Below are positions 1-9,872 of a stretch of 64,000 nucleotides of DNA, piece by piece. The first letter of the stretch is position 1. The number at the start of each line of letters is the position of its first letter. Location: assembly GCA_964550375.1 (NCBI GenBank), contig CAZJYX010000021.1:8350-72349 (forward strand), given 5' to 3'. Both the position numbers and the translations under genes were made by a program. The notes under the pieces were generated by a model. It made no database searches. It saw nothing but the letters and a program-made list of their open reading frames with translations, and had not been told where the DNA came from. The DNA comes from JAAYXS01 sp964550375 (lineage in GTDB: Bacteria > Planctomycetota > Phycisphaerae > UBA1845 > Fen-1342).

Positions 1-665
1 CAGTCCCACCAAGACGGCGCCCGCCCCGCGTGCCCCCCCGTAGCCCACTTCGAACGCCGCCGCTGCCCGCATTCCTAGCAGTCCTAGACACGACCCGCCG
101 CGCGCATACCGCCAGGGCCTGCCGCGCCCGGCGGTGCACTCCCGGCTATCAGCAACAAGCCCCTAGACGCACCATAAGCGGGTGCGCCGACGCCTTAACA
201 AACCGAACTCGCCATGTTACCCACGCCGCTGACGTAACCAACCTTTCACCGCCAATTGGCTACCGACTCATCAGACTCTAACAACTACACCTGAACATGG
301 GCTCTCAGGCGTGTCGCACGCCTGCGTGCCGATGTGCTGCGTGGGCATGCCGGCGCCGAGTGCTTCCGCGACCTCTGGCGGCCAGTATCCAAACTGACCG
401 AACAACCGCTGCAGGTCGTGTCCAGTCCGCGGGCTGGCCAGTGTGAATGGTCAAGCGCTAACCGTTCGCCGCGGCAGCAACGTCGGCTCCGACATTCCAC
501 CGCACCAGCGTCGGCCGCGACCGGGCGGCGTGCGGCCGATTGTGAAGCGTGCGCCCGGCGCGCAGCCGCGCCGCGGCACGCCTGCAGGCGATGCTGTAAG
601 GAAGCGACTGACGCAGTCGTTTCTGTACGTTTGTGGAGTGGAAACCATTAGTGAAGGAGAAAGAC
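1..665. other. Stretch without a recognised gene
   Basis: I recognise no protein or RNA gene in these 665 bases. The short open frames on both strands have no family-like composition and no good ribosome binding site. The first 300 bases are strikingly C-rich and T-poor on the plus strand. The last 70 bases are the leader of the PEP-CTERM gene, including a strong hairpin at 601-623. Confidence 0.5.
601..623 (+). promoter_or_regulatory. Hairpin in the leader of the PEP-CTERM gene
   Basis: GAAGCGACTG (601-610) pairs with CAGTCGTTTC (614-623) across a three-base ACG loop, giving ten pairs with one G-T wobble. It lies about 40 bases before the start codon at 666 and upstream of the AAGGAG ribosome binding site. 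It could be a terminator of an upstream transcript or an mRNA-stabilising structure; the sequence does not decide which. Confidence 0.4.
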
Positions 666-1313
666 ATGAGAAGGACGCTGGCCGCCTTGGCGGGTCTGGC
701 GCTGCTTACGGGCCCGGCGCTTGCCGACAATATGCTCGCGCCGCTGTGGCGCGGGGAAAACAACACTGTCTTTGCGGAATGGGACACTTGGACGGGCTTC
801 AGCACAACGGGGACGCCCTTCTATCCGGACACCTGGATGAGCTTGCCGGCCGACCTGCCAACACCGGATGCGCAGGCGTACGGCACGGCCGAGTACCTGC
901 CCACCTACGAGAGCCGGAACGGCGTGGTCGAGCTCAATGATATGTACCAGATCGACTTCCTGATGCCCAACTTCCTCGACTTCGACCTGACCGAGGTGTG
1001 GATTCAGCTTACGTACTGGGCCGCCGCGCCCACCGAAGCGCTCTTCCTGGTCGACACGAATCCGTACACCGCCGGCATCAGCGGGCCATACTTCGAAGGC
1101 GCGTGCATGCATGAGTTCGGCTGGGTCACCGAGGCGTACTCGTTCACGATTCAGCCGGGTGTCAGCAGCGAGTTGATCGCGCTAGACTTCGCCGGCGCGC
1201 ACACCTCTCCGGTGTACCTCGATCAGGTCGTGATCGACTCCATCGCGGTGCCCGAGCCCACGAGCCTGGCGCTCGCCGCGCTGCTCTGCCTGGCGCTGGT
1301 CCGACGCCGCTAG
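666..1313 (+). CDS. PEP-CTERM domain-containing exported protein
   Basis: A 215-residue secreted protein. The ATG at 666 is chosen because AAGGAG (654-659) lies six bases upstream and because translation from it gives a clean signal peptide ending near ALA-DN. The C-terminus has the full PEP-CTERM tail: a VPEP motif, a hydrophobic stretch of about 14 residues, and a terminal RRR cluster. In this family the tail is recognised by an exosortase, which cuts it and anchors or releases the protein at the cell surface. The middle is rich in Asp, Tyr and Trp and resembles a beta-sandwich, but I cannot name a domain. No exosortase is encoded in this window, so the sorting enzyme must be elsewhere. Confidence 0.85.
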   Translation: MRRTLAALAGLALLTGPALADNMLAPLWRGENNTVFAEWDTWTGFSTTGTPFYPDTWMSLPADLPTPDAQAYGTAEYLPTYESRNGVVELNDMYQIDFLMPNFLDFDLTEVWIQLTYWAAAPTEALFLVDTNPYTAGISGPYFEGACMHEFGWVTEAYSFTIQPGVSSELIALDFAGAHTSPVYLDQVVIDSIAVPEPTSLALAALLCLALVRRR

Positions 1314-1409
1314 CCCGTACTGCACGAAGTGAATCGTATCCACAAGACCGTGCGGCGGGACTGGCTCGCCGCACTTGCAGAAAAGTCGTATCCAAAGGAG
1401 TTACAGACT

Positions 1410-3041
1410 ATGGCGCATCTGAACAGTTGGTTCCATCGGCACATGGGTATCGTGCTCGGCTTCGCCCTGATCGGCGCGGCGAGCGTGACGGCAGTCCTTT
1501 CACAATCGGCCATCGCCGTATCCCCCGCCCAGTTGACTTCCCTCAGTGTCTCGCCGGAGGCGGGGACCGCGTCTGAGCAGACCTGCCCGGCGACGTCCGC
1601 CCGCGGCGCGCTTCAGGCCACCACCACGCGGCGCTGGACGAGTCCGAAGTACGTGTTCTTCTTCATCGGCGACGGCATGGCCAACGCGCAGATCCACGCG
1701 GCCGAGGCTTACCTGGCTCGCGCGCATCAGAGCACCGGCATCCCCGGCAAGCCGTATCCGCCCGATGAGCCCAAGGCCTACCAGCTCAGGCTCAGTCAAC
1801 TTCCCGTCTGTGGCATGCAAACGACCTATGCCGCCGACCGTTTCATCACCGATTCGGCTTCAGCCGGCACGGCCATGGCATGTGGCATCAAGGCCCGCGA
1901 TGCTGTCATCTCCAAGAAGCTCGACGGGACGGATGCGGTCACGATCGCCGAGTTGGCGAAGGACAAGGGCATGAAGGTCGGCATCATCAGCAGCGTCTCG
2001 ATCAACCATGCCACGCCGGCCGTCTTCTACGCCCATGAAGCCAGCCGCAACAACTACTACAGCATCGGGGTGCAACTGGCCGAGAGCGACTTCGACTTCT
2101 TCGGCGGCGGTGGCTTCGTGCGGCCCGACGACTACGGCACCGCGCCCCACGTCCTCGATATTGCCGAGGCCAACGGCTTCACCGTGGTCTCCGGCGCCTC
2201 CGCCCTGGCCGCCGTTGAGCCGGGCGCCCGCGTGATCGCCACGGACCCCTATGTGGACAGCGGCATGGCGCTCTACTACGACATCGATCGCGTGGACGAT
2301 CCGGAGACCATGACACTCGCCGAGTACACTTCCGAGTGCATCCGCCTCCTGCAGGACCACCCCGGCGGATTCTTCATGATGGTCGAAAGCGGCAAGATTG
2401 ACTGGGCCTGCCATGCCAACGACGCCCGGGCTTCCATCGATGATACGCTCGCGTTCGATGACGCCGTCGGCGTGGCCATCGACTTCATGGCGATGTACCC
2501 CCAGGAAACCCTGATCGTTGTCACCGGCGACCACGAGTGTGGTGGCCTAACGATCGGCTGGGCCGGCACCGCCTACAACAACTTCTGGAGCGTCCTCGAA
2601 AACCAGACCGTATCCTATGTCGGTTTCGCGCCGATCTTAGCCGACTACGTGGCCGCCACCCCCTGGAGCGGCGTCGAAGACGACATCGACGACACCCTCA
2701 AGGACATCATCCTCGACTGCTTCGGTCTGGATTATGCCACGTTGACGGCCTACGAGCAGTCGAAGCTCGAAGCCGCCTACGACCGCGCCCGCAACGGCGC
2801 GCCGCTGGTGAGCGCTGAGGAAGACTACCTGCTCTACGGCGGCTACAACGCCCTCACCGTTACCATTACCCATATCCTCAACCAGCGCGCCGGCCTCGGC
2901 TGGACCAGCTACGCGCATACCGGCGTACCACTGCCGGTCTACGCGGCTGGCCGCGGCGCCTATCTGTTTGAGGGCTTCTACGACAATACCGATATCGCCA
3001 AGAAGCTGGCGACTGCAATGGCCGTGACGCTTGACAACTAA
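1410..3041 (+). CDS. Alkaline phosphatase, exported
   Basis: A 543-residue PhoA-superfamily phosphomonoesterase that would release phosphate from organic esters in the periplasm. Visible landmarks are FIGDGM (metal ligand Asp88), TDSASAGTA with the nucleophile Ser149, the metal-site segment ESGKIDWACHANDA, and TGDHECGG, with a further metal-binding His near the C-terminus in YAHTGVPLP. An N-terminal hydrophobic segment (residues 12-36) ending in SQSAIA looks like a signal peptide. The ATG at 1410 is preferred over an upstream GTG at 1329 because AAGGAG (1395-1400) precedes it. It follows the PEP-CTERM gene by about 100 bases and is followed by a strong hairpin. No Pho box was recognised. Confidence 0.93.
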   Translation: MAHLNSWFHRHMGIVLGFALIGAASVTAVLSQSAIAVSPAQLTSLSVSPEAGTASEQTCPATSARGALQATTTRRWTSPKYVFFFIGDGMANAQIHAAEAYLARAHQSTGIPGKPYPPDEPKAYQLRLSQLPVCGMQTTYAADRFITDSASAGTAMACGIKARDAVISKKLDGTDAVTIAELAKDKGMKVGIISSVSINHATPAVFYAHEASRNNYYSIGVQLAESDFDFFGGGGFVRPDDYGTAPHVLDIAEANGFTVVSGASALAAVEPGARVIATDPYVDSGMALYYDIDRVDDPETMTLAEYTSECIRLLQDHPGGFFMMVESGKIDWACHANDARASIDDTLAFDDAVGVAIDFMAMYPQETLIVVTGDHECGGLTIGWAGTAYNNFWSVLENQTVSYVGFAPILADYVAATPWSGVEDDIDDTLKDIILDCFGLDYATLTAYEQSKLEAAYDRARNGAPLVSAEEDYLLYGGYNALTVTITHILNQRAGLGWTSYAHTGVPLPVYAAGRGAYLFEGFYDNTDIAKKLATAMAVTLDN

Positions 3042-3070
3042 CGCGGCCTGAACAGCTCAGGATAGTCGGG

Positions 3071-3097
3071 GCGGGACCGTACACGCTGCGGTCCCGC
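3071..3097 (+). terminator. Rho-independent terminator-like hairpin after the phosphatase gene
   Basis: GCGGGACCG (3071-3079) is perfectly complementary to CGGTCCCGC (3089-3097) around a nine-base loop, 30 bases after the phosphatase stop. Only a short T-containing tail (TTCGATT) follows. Confidence 0.6.
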
Positions 3098-3219
3098 TTC
3101 GATTACTACCAGGAGTTGGCCAGAACGCATACACCAGATTGCCGTCGCGACGGTCCATTGGACCGCCCCCATGCCTGGCACCGCGCGCCAACAGCCATTC
3201 TTGCCGGAACGAGCCACCC

Positions 3220-4380
3220 ATGAAGCACTTGTACAACAAGGATTCTCTACTGGTCACCCTGATCGTCGGACTGTCCGTTCTATTGTGGTGTCTGCCGACC
3301 GGCTACGAACAGGCCGTGCAGACGGACAGCCTGCTCGCCAAGGCCCGCGTCGTGGCAGTGGACAACTCCGACGTGCTGCAGACTCTCATCGTCCGGAGCG
3401 GCATCCAGAAGCTGGACGTCGAGGTGCTCAACGGCCCCTATCGCGGTCAACGCGCCCAGGCCATGAATTCGCTCACCGGCAAACTGGAACTGGACGAAGT
3501 ATACGTAGCCGGACGCACCATCCTGCTGGAGTTCGAGCTCGACCAGCAGGGCCACATCCGCTATGCCGTCGCACGCGGCAACTACCGCCTCGGCACGACC
3601 GCGCTCCTGATGGGCATGTTCTGCATCCTGCTCGTAACGGTGGCCGGCTGGACCGGCTGCAAGGCTGTGCTGTCATTTGTCTTCAGCGGCCTTGTGATTT
3701 GGAAGGTGATGATCCCGCTGTACTTGAAAGGCTACGATCCCGTGTTCACGGGGCTGACGCTGGTTCTGGCCATGATCGCTGTAATCACCTTCCTGGTGGG
3801 CGGCCTGACGCGCAGAGGCGCGGTCGCCTTTCTCGGCTCATTGCTGGGCCTCGTTCTGACGGGCGTGCTGGCATACTTGTTCTCCCGGGGGTTTCGGCTG
3901 CACGGCGCCGTCCGTCCATTCGCTGAAACCCTCCTGTACTCCGGGTTCTTGAATCTCAGCCTCAGTCGCCTGTTTCAGGCCGGCGTCGTAATGGGCGCAT
4001 CCGGCGCCGTAATCGACTTGGCCATGGATATCTCCGCCGCCATGGACGAGATCGCCAAGGCCAATCCCAGAATCAGCCTGCGTCGCCACCTGGCCTCCGG
4101 CATGTCGGTCGGCCGCTCAGTCATTGGAACCATGACAACCACGCTGCTCTTCGCATACTCCGGCAGCTACATCGCGATGCTCATGCTCTTCATGGGCCGC
4201 GGCGTCCCCCCCACCAACTTCCTCAACATGCATTTCGTGTCCGCCGAGATCCTCAACGTGCTCGTGGGCAGCTTCGGATTGGTGACCGTGGCACCGTTCA
4301 CCGCCCTGGTGGGGAGTCTACTGTTCCGCACGGCGCCACCCCCAGGGCGACAGACGGCAGCGGCAACCATCCACCCCTGA
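3220..4380 (+). CDS. YibE/F-like multi-pass membrane protein
   Basis: A 386-residue inner-membrane protein matching the YibE/F family layout. There is one N-terminal transmembrane segment (LLVTLIVGLSVLLW), a soluble beta-rich domain of about 110 residues, then seven or so hydrophobic helices. The C-terminal half has the family-typical loop with AMDISAAMDEIAKANP and repeated GR/S-V-I-G-T-M segments. The biochemical role of the family is not established. The start at 3220 puts the first helix close to the N-terminus; the frame is open to 3139, but the upstream part looks non-coding. The 3' end abuts the transposase relic on the opposite strand. Confidence 0.8.
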   Translation: MKHLYNKDSLLVTLIVGLSVLLWCLPTGYEQAVQTDSLLAKARVVAVDNSDVLQTLIVRSGIQKLDVEVLNGPYRGQRAQAMNSLTGKLELDEVYVAGRTILLEFELDQQGHIRYAVARGNYRLGTTALLMGMFCILLVTVAGWTGCKAVLSFVFSGLVIWKVMIPLYLKGYDPVFTGLTLVLAMIAVITFLVGGLTRRGAVAFLGSLLGLVLTGVLAYLFSRGFRLHGAVRPFAETLLYSGFLNLSLSRLFQAGVVMGASGAVIDLAMDISAAMDEIAKANPRISLRRHLASGMSVGRSVIGTMTTTLLFAYSGSYIAMLMLFMGRGVPPTNFLNMHFVSAEILNVLVGSFGLVTVAPFTALVGSLLFRTAPPPGRQTAAATIHP

Positions 4381-4447
4381 GCCCCAACGCGGCGAGAGCT
4401 TGTGGCCTGGGGCAGAGCACGCCCTGCGGCCGACAGGGCCCGCTGTT

Positions 4448-5111
4448 GCCGGACGACGAAGCGCGCCGGGTCACGCAGCCGGACGACGAAGTCGCTGCGG
4501 ATTCCGACGATCTGGTCGAGATGAGCGGAGTTCACCGGACGCTTACAGATGAGCATACGACTGGTAAGCACGATCCAGCAGTAAAGCCGATTCGGCGCCA
4601 GGGCCGCCGGCAACTCGGCACGCTCGCTTTGCTGGCCGCCGATCAGGGTGAAGCCGGCGGGGGCGCCGTGCAGGACATCCAAGTGCAAGCACCATTGCAC
4701 CGCACCACGCGAACTGGTGGTGTTGCGCGGCAGCGCCCAGGCGATCCGGGCGGCAACCTCGAAGACGGAGGTGTCGACGGCGATGATCTGCTTGGTCACC
4801 TCGTCGAGGCGGGCATCATGCGGCAGCGCCCCCGTTCGCCTGACCAGACTCTCGACGAGCGGCCTCAGCAGCGACAGATCAAACACGCGCTGGGCGTCCG
4901 ACAGTGCGCTCTTGGGGACGCGCGGCAGGCGCATGCGCCGGCGGACCTGCTCGTGTTCGAAGACGTCTTCGAGGGTCCGAAGGCTGTTGACCGAGGCGTT
5001 GAAGAAGAGCACGAGATGGGCCACCAAAATGTGGTCGTCGAGGAGCTTGCGGTTGCCGTGGCGCGGCTGGGCGTGCAGGGCCGCCAACTCGTCTTCGAGC
5101 ATGCGAATCAA
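4448..5111 (-). pseudogene. IS4-type transposase relic, frameshifted and truncated
   Basis: On the minus strand a DDE transposase N-terminal half is recognisable. It has an N-terminal helical domain, then IAVDTSVFEVAARIAW with the first catalytic Asp, then LDVLHGAPAGF and SERAELPAAL. The second catalytic motif, DRAYQSY, is present only in a different frame (near 4565-4590) and is followed by a stop; the original frame then resumes with SDFVVRLRDPARF. The coding sequence is therefore frameshifted. Homology fades near 4448, so the third catalytic residue and about the last third are missing. I found no terminal inverted repeats. It is a dead insertion-sequence fragment lying against the 3' end of the YibE/F-like gene. 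Confidence 0.7.
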
Positions 5112-5323
5112 CCGGCGGCCTCTTATCTCCGGGCGTTTGTGCGTGCCGGCCCGGATGACGTCGGCGCTATCTGTTTTTGGGGTGCGTCGCCCAGCCGTGG
5201 GCGTAGTTCACCATACAACGCCGTGCAGCGCAAGTTAAGATTCTGCTAAGAGAATCACGTCAGGAATGCCGGACAGAATTGCTCGCAGGGCAGTGTCACG
5301 CGGGCGCGGAAGCGTGGCGCGGG

Positions 5324-6271
5324 TCAGGCGGAGAGGGCGCGGGCGAAGCCGCGCATGAGGATGTCCTGGCGCTTGTGGTAGCCCAGGCAGACGAGGGGGT
5401 AGAGCGTTTTGCCGCACCGCCCGACGGCGCGGGCCGCGAGGCGCTGCCAGTAGCTGCTGGTCTGGGCCATCTGGCGTTCGAGGTTCTTCTGCATGACCAC
5501 CCAGACGTCCTCACGCAGGCGCTCGGGCGTGCCGAAGGCGCCGGCGGGGACCGCGTGGCCGGCCTGGATGCTGGCCAGAGCTTCGGCCGGCGTGGTGCCG
5601 TGGGTCAGCGTGAAGGCGGTGCCGACGCGGTGGGTGTGGGAGTCGCTGCCGCCGACCAGGACCTTGCCGCGGCCGCGGGTGGCCTGGCAGACGAAGGCGT
5701 TGTGGGAGTAGCTGCGGCCGCCGTTGAGGGCTTCGAAGACGGGGAACAACGCCAACATGGCCTCGACCTGCCAGGTGGTCAGCACGCGGTGCTGGGCGGT
5801 CCAGGTCATGTGGTTCAGGACGAAGAGCTTGCCGAGGCGGCGGAGGTAGTCCACCAGGTCGTAGATGTTGTCGCGGAGGCGCTGGATCTCGGCGTGCTGG
5901 GCCTCGTCGATGTCGAAGACGTTGACGTGGACGATTGTGCCGTCCTCGGGGAACGTCACGCTGACCTCTTCGCCGAAGATGAAGTCGGGCAGGTGGCCGC
6001 GGCGGTCGACGAGGGCCTTGCAGCCGTCGATGGTGTCGTGGTCAGTGATGGTGACGAAGTCCATGCCGCGGGCCTTGGCGAGGGCGTAGACCTCCTCGGG
6101 CTCGGCGACGGGGTGGTACACGAGGCCGGGCAGCCAGCGGAGGGTCTCGTCCGAGAAGGTGGAATGGCAATGGAGGTCGATGCGTGCGCCAGGTGTGCGG
6201 CGCCAGGGTTGCGCGTCGTGTTGATCAGCGGCGCGGGCGAATTCGAGGATGGGTTCAAGCAACGTATTCAT
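5324..6271 (-). CDS. PHP-domain phosphoesterase family protein
   Basis: A protein of about 315 residues with a complete PHP metal-binding fold. Visible motifs are DLHCHSTFSDE (ligands near residues 32-36), TDHDTIDG, GEEVSV, the NH in FVLNHMTW, and GGSDSHTHRVG. PHP proteins hydrolyse phosphoesters with a two- or three-metal centre. Stand-alone members act on small molecules or nucleotides, but the substrate here cannot be read from sequence. The start is set at the ATG at 6271; a GTG at 6292 is an alternative. It is on the same strand as ileS, 131 bases downstream of the ileS stop. The C-terminal 80 residues are helical and outside the PHP core. Confidence 0.85.
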   Translation of the reverse strand: MNTLLEPILEFARAADQHDAQPWRRTPGARIDLHCHSTFSDETLRWLPGLVYHPVAEPEEVYALAKARGMDFVTITDHDTIDGCKALVDRRGHLPDFIFGEEVSVTFPEDGTIVHVNVFDIDEAQHAEIQRLRDNIYDLVDYLRRLGKLFVLNHMTWTAQHRVLTTWQVEAMLALFPVFEALNGGRSYSHNAFVCQATRGRGKVLVGGSDSHTHRVGTAFTLTHGTTPAEALASIQAGHAVPAGAFGTPERLREDVWVVMQKNLERQMAQTSSYWQRLAARAVGRCGKTLYPLVCLGYHKRQDILMRGFARALSA

Positions 6272-6402
6272 CACATATTCCAGTCGGCCCACGGCGGCTA
6301 TTGTCGGATGGTATTGTAAATCCGCAGTCAGGCCGGCGCAAGGTATTCGTTAGTATAGGCAGCCGACCAGACGCGGCCACGCCGGCGGCCACGGCTGTCT
6401 GC

Positions 6403-9400
6403 TCAAACCGGTTCGAGGAGTAGCCGCACCTCGAATGACTCGATCGTAGCCGGCGTGGGGGTGCCGATGGGTGGCGGGCCGTATTCGATCTGCGGCGCGA
6501 GGCATTCGCGGGCCACGGTGTCGGAGAAGCGGCGGATAACGTCAGCCAGCGCGGGCGGCCCGTCCACGAAGAGCCTGACGCGGGCTTCGTAGGGCAGGTT
6601 GGCCGACTTGCGCAGTGACTGGACCTGGTGAATCAACTCGCGAACCAGGCCTTCCTGGCGCAGCTCGTCGGTCAGCTCGGTGCGGACGACGACGACGCCG
6701 GCGCGGCCCTGGGCGGCGGACCAGCCGGGCTTGGCCTCCAGGCGTATGTCCACGTCGTCGCCGCCAAGGCGCAGGTGCTGGCCGTTGACGGTGACGACGA
6801 GTTCGCCGGTCGCGGCCAGGGCTTGGCGAGCATCAGCCGCGTTGAGGGCCTGGAGCGCGGCCGCGACCTGGCCCTTGAGGGCGCCGTACTTGGGGCCGAT
6901 GGTCTTGAAGTTCGGCTTGACCTGGTAAGAGACGTACTGGTCGGCCTCTGCGGTGAACTCGACCGCCTTGATGTTGAGCTCCTCGGCAATGAGGTCGCTA
7001 TGTGCGCGGAGCCAGTCGGTGTGCTCGGGCTGGGCGAGGACGATCTCGACCTGGGCCAAGGGCTGGCGGACCTTGAGCTTGGCCTGGGTGCGGGCGGCGC
7101 GGCCGAGTGATACGATCTGGCGCATCAGGTCCATCTGCTGGGCCAGATTCTCTTCGATGAGGGTTTCGTCCGGCTGGGGGTAGTCGCAGAGGTGGACGCT
7201 GAGCGGGGAGTTCTCGCCAGCCGCGGGGCCCTGCATGGTGTGGCCGGGGCGGACGAGGTTCTGATACATGGTTTCGGCCAGGAAGGGCGTGAAGGGGGCG
7301 AGCAGTTTGGCCAAGGCGGTCAGGACTTCGTAGAGCGTGTAGTAGGCGTCCCACTTGTCCTGGTCTTTCCGGCCCGTCCAGAAGCGCTCGCGCGAGCGGC
7401 GCACGTACCAGTTGGACAGGGCGTCGACGAACTGGTTGAGCCGGCCGGCGGCGGGGTAGTTCTCGAAGCTGTCGAGGTGCGTGCGGACGGCGCGGATGGT
7501 GCGATGCAGTTCGCTGAGGACCCAGCGGTCGAGCTCGGAGCGTTGCGGGCCGGGGCGCTGCGCGGAGTGCGGGCCGGCGGGGTCGAAGCCGTCGATGTTG
7601 GCGTAGATGTTGAAGAAGCTGAAGACGTTGTAGAGGCGCAGGAGGAATTCGCGCTGGGCGTCGCGGATGGCGGCCTCCTGGAAGCGGACGGAGGTCCAGG
7701 GGGTCTGGGCGGCGAAGAAGTACCAGCGCATGGCGTCGGCGCCGTAGTGGTCGAAGATGTAGTCCGGCTCGCGGTAGTTCTTGGTGCGTTTGGACATCTT
7801 CAGCCCGTCCTCGCCCATGACGTGGCCGAGGACGATGCAGGTTTTGTAGGGGTGCCCGGCGGCGGGCCTGGGCAGGTTGGCGGCGGGCAGGAGGGCTTCG
7901 TCGCGCTGCCGGCCGAAGAGCAGCGTGCTGATGGCCAGGAGGCCGTAGAACCAGCCGCGGGTCTGGTCGATGGCCTCGCTGATGAAATCGCAGGGAAAGC
8001 GGTCGGCGAAGGTCTGCACGCTGCCGTCGGCGTGGGGAAAGCCCCACTGGGCGAAGGGCATGCTGCCGGCGTCCCACCAGCAGTCGATCACTTCGGGCAC
8101 GCGGCGCATGCGGCCGCCGTTGGCGAATGGGCTGTCGTACGTGACGGCGTCGATGTAGGGCTTGTGGACCTTGAGGTGCTCGGGGATCTGCGGGTCGGCC
8201 TGCCGGGCCTGCTCCCAGACCTCCGTGCCCTGCACGCCCGGCTTGGCCAGCAGTTCGGCGTAGGAGCCGATCGCCTCCATCTTGCCGGTCTGCTCGCAGA
8301 CCCAGATGGGCAGCGGCGTGCCCCAGTAGCGCTCGCGCGAGAGGGCCCAATCGACGTTGTTGCGCAGGAAGTCGCCGAAGCGGCCGGCGCGGATGTGCTC
8401 GGGCAGCCAGTTGATGCCGGCGTTGTTATCAAGGAACTCGTCCTTGAACTGGCTGGTGCGTACGAACCAGCTCTTGCGGGCGTACTGGATGAGCGCGTCA
8501 TCTTCAGCCCGCGGGCAGAAGGGGTATTCGTGGGTAATCCGTTCGTGGTGGACGAGGATGCCGCGCTCCTTGAGCTCGCGCATGATGTCCTGGTCGCAGT
8601 CCTTGACCCAGCGGCCGCGGTAGGCCGGCGGTGCTTCGTCGCTGAACGAGCCGTCGGGCTTGACGGCGTTGATGAGCGGGATGGCGTCGAAGTCGGCGAA
8701 GCGCTGGCGCTCCTGCTGGAGCAGATCGAAGTCGACCTCGCCGAAGGCCGGGGCCTGGTGGACCAGACCGGTGCCGGCGTCCAGCGTGACGAAGTCGGCC
8801 GGGAGCACGCGCCAGCCGATGTAGTCCTGCCCGCCGGCCTTGAGCGCGGCCTGGCGGTCCTTCATGGTCTTGTGATAGCAGTCAAAGGGGGGCTGGTAGC
8901 GCAGGCCGACGAGGTCGGTGCCCTTGCAGACCGCGACGACAGTGAACTCATGCTTGAGCTTGTCAACTGCCGACTGAGCCAGGGCGGAGGCGACGTACAG
9001 GTACTCATCGGTCGTGCGATCGTGGATCAGGGCGTAGTCGATGTCCGGGCCGACTGCCGCGAAGTGGTTGCTGACGAGCGTCCAGGGCGTGGTCGTCCAA
9101 ACGAGCAGGGCCACGCGCGCATCGGGCGGGATCTTGTCGCGGGCATCGGCGTGCGGACCATCCGGCAGCGGGAAACGGATGTATACGCTGGGGTCCTCCA
9201 CGGTCCGATAGCCTTCGCCGACTTCGCCGGCCGAGAGGGCCGTGCCGCCCTGGGCCCACCACCAGACGACCTTGTGGCCCTGGTAGAGCAGGCCGCGCTG
9301 GAAGAGCGTCTTGAGCCCCCACCAGACGCTTTCGACGTAGCTCTGATGGAAGGTGACGTAGGCCTCGTCGAGGTTCACCCAGAAGCCCAGCCGGCGGGTC

Positions 9401-9801
9401 ATGTGCTCCCACTGCTGGACGTACTTGAAGACGCTGTCGATGCACTTGCGGACGAACTTCTCGAGTCCGTACTGCTCGATTTCCTCCTTGGTGTGGATGC
9501 CGAGTTGCTTGCAGACCTCGACCTCGACGGGCAGGCCGTGGGTGTCCCAGCCGGCCTTGCGCTCGACGAGGCGGCCGCACATGGTTTGGTAGCGTGGGAA
9601 GAGGTCCTTGATGGCACGCGTCAGGCAGTGGCCGGGGTGGGGCAGGCCATTGGCGGTGGGCGGGCCTTCGTAGAAGACGAAGCGCGGCTGGTTGCGGCGA
9701 ATCTCGAGTGATTTGCCGAAGATGTCGTGTTCCTGCCAGAACGCCAGTACGCGCAGCTCCGCCGCGGGGAAATCGCAACGGGCCGGAAGCGGCTCAAACA
9801 T
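6403..9801 (-). CDS. ileS: Isoleucyl-tRNA synthetase
   Basis: A class I aminoacyl-tRNA synthetase of 1132 residues that charges tRNA-Ile. The ATP-binding HIGH-type motif is PHPGH (residues 54-58), preceded by EGPPTANG, and the KMSKS-type loop is KMSKR (residues 668-672). GWDTHGLPVE and the editing-domain region lie between them, followed by a C-terminal anticodon-binding domain. The length and the C-terminal extension rich in GEL/VTVNG-type motifs fit the longer eukaryote-like IleS class rather than the roughly 930-residue E. coli class. The ATG at 9801 is preferred to the one at 9813 because GGAG lies nine bases upstream of it. The gene is essential in all bacteria. Confidence 0.96.
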   Translation of the reverse strand: MFEPLPARCDFPAAELRVLAFWQEHDIFGKSLEIRRNQPRFVFYEGPPTANGLPHPGHCLTRAIKDLFPRYQTMCGRLVERKAGWDTHGLPVEVEVCKQLGIHTKEEIEQYGLEKFVRKCIDSVFKYVQQWEHMTRRLGFWVNLDEAYVTFHQSYVESVWWGLKTLFQRGLLYQGHKVVWWWAQGGTALSAGEVGEGYRTVEDPSVYIRFPLPDGPHADARDKIPPDARVALLVWTTTPWTLVSNHFAAVGPDIDYALIHDRTTDEYLYVASALAQSAVDKLKHEFTVVAVCKGTDLVGLRYQPPFDCYHKTMKDRQAALKAGGQDYIGWRVLPADFVTLDAGTGLVHQAPAFGEVDFDLLQQERQRFADFDAIPLINAVKPDGSFSDEAPPAYRGRWVKDCDQDIMRELKERGILVHHERITHEYPFCPRAEDDALIQYARKSWFVRTSQFKDEFLDNNAGINWLPEHIRAGRFGDFLRNNVDWALSRERYWGTPLPIWVCEQTGKMEAIGSYAELLAKPGVQGTEVWEQARQADPQIPEHLKVHKPYIDAVTYDSPFANGGRMRRVPEVIDCWWDAGSMPFAQWGFPHADGSVQTFADRFPCDFISEAIDQTRGWFYGLLAISTLLFGRQRDEALLPAANLPRPAAGHPYKTCIVLGHVMGEDGLKMSKRTKNYREPDYIFDHYGADAMRWYFFAAQTPWTSVRFQEAAIRDAQREFLLRLYNVFSFFNIYANIDGFDPAGPHSAQRPGPQRSELDRWVLSELHRTIRAVRTHLDSFENYPAAGRLNQFVDALSNWYVRRSRERFWTGRKDQDKWDAYYTLYEVLTALAKLLAPFTPFLAETMYQNLVRPGHTMQGPAAGENSPLSVHLCDYPQPDETLIEENLAQQMDLMRQIVSLGRAARTQAKLKVRQPLAQVEIVLAQPEHTDWLRAHSDLIAEELNIKAVEFTAEADQYVSYQVKPNFKTIGPKYGALKGQVAAALQALNAADARQALAATGELVVTVNGQHLRLGGDDVDIRLEAKPGWSAAQGRAGVVVVRTELTDELRQEGLVRELIHQVQSLRKSANLPYEARVRLFVDGPPALADVIRRFSDTVARECLAPQIEYGPPPIGTPTPATIESFEVRLLLEPV

Positions 9802-9872
9802 TAGCAACTCCATGAAGCCGGATAACCGCTATGCGCGGAAACTCGAAGAATACCGCTGCGGCCGACGGCCCG

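Noticed and set aside
1..300. A hammerhead-ribozyme-like CTGATGAG followed by GAAA on the minus strand near 230-275
   Set aside because: The segment between them does not form a proper stem II next to the core, and no stem I or III partner was found, so the motif is likely chance.
4446..5249. A plus-strand frame over the transposase relic
   Set aside because: The minus-strand frame shows transposase motifs; the plus-strand frame has none.
7192..9711. A long open frame on the plus strand opposite ileS
   Set aside because: It is a shadow of a GC-rich gene: low-complexity Gly/Val/Ala/Asp content, no start signal, and the minus-strand frame carries clear synthetase motifs.
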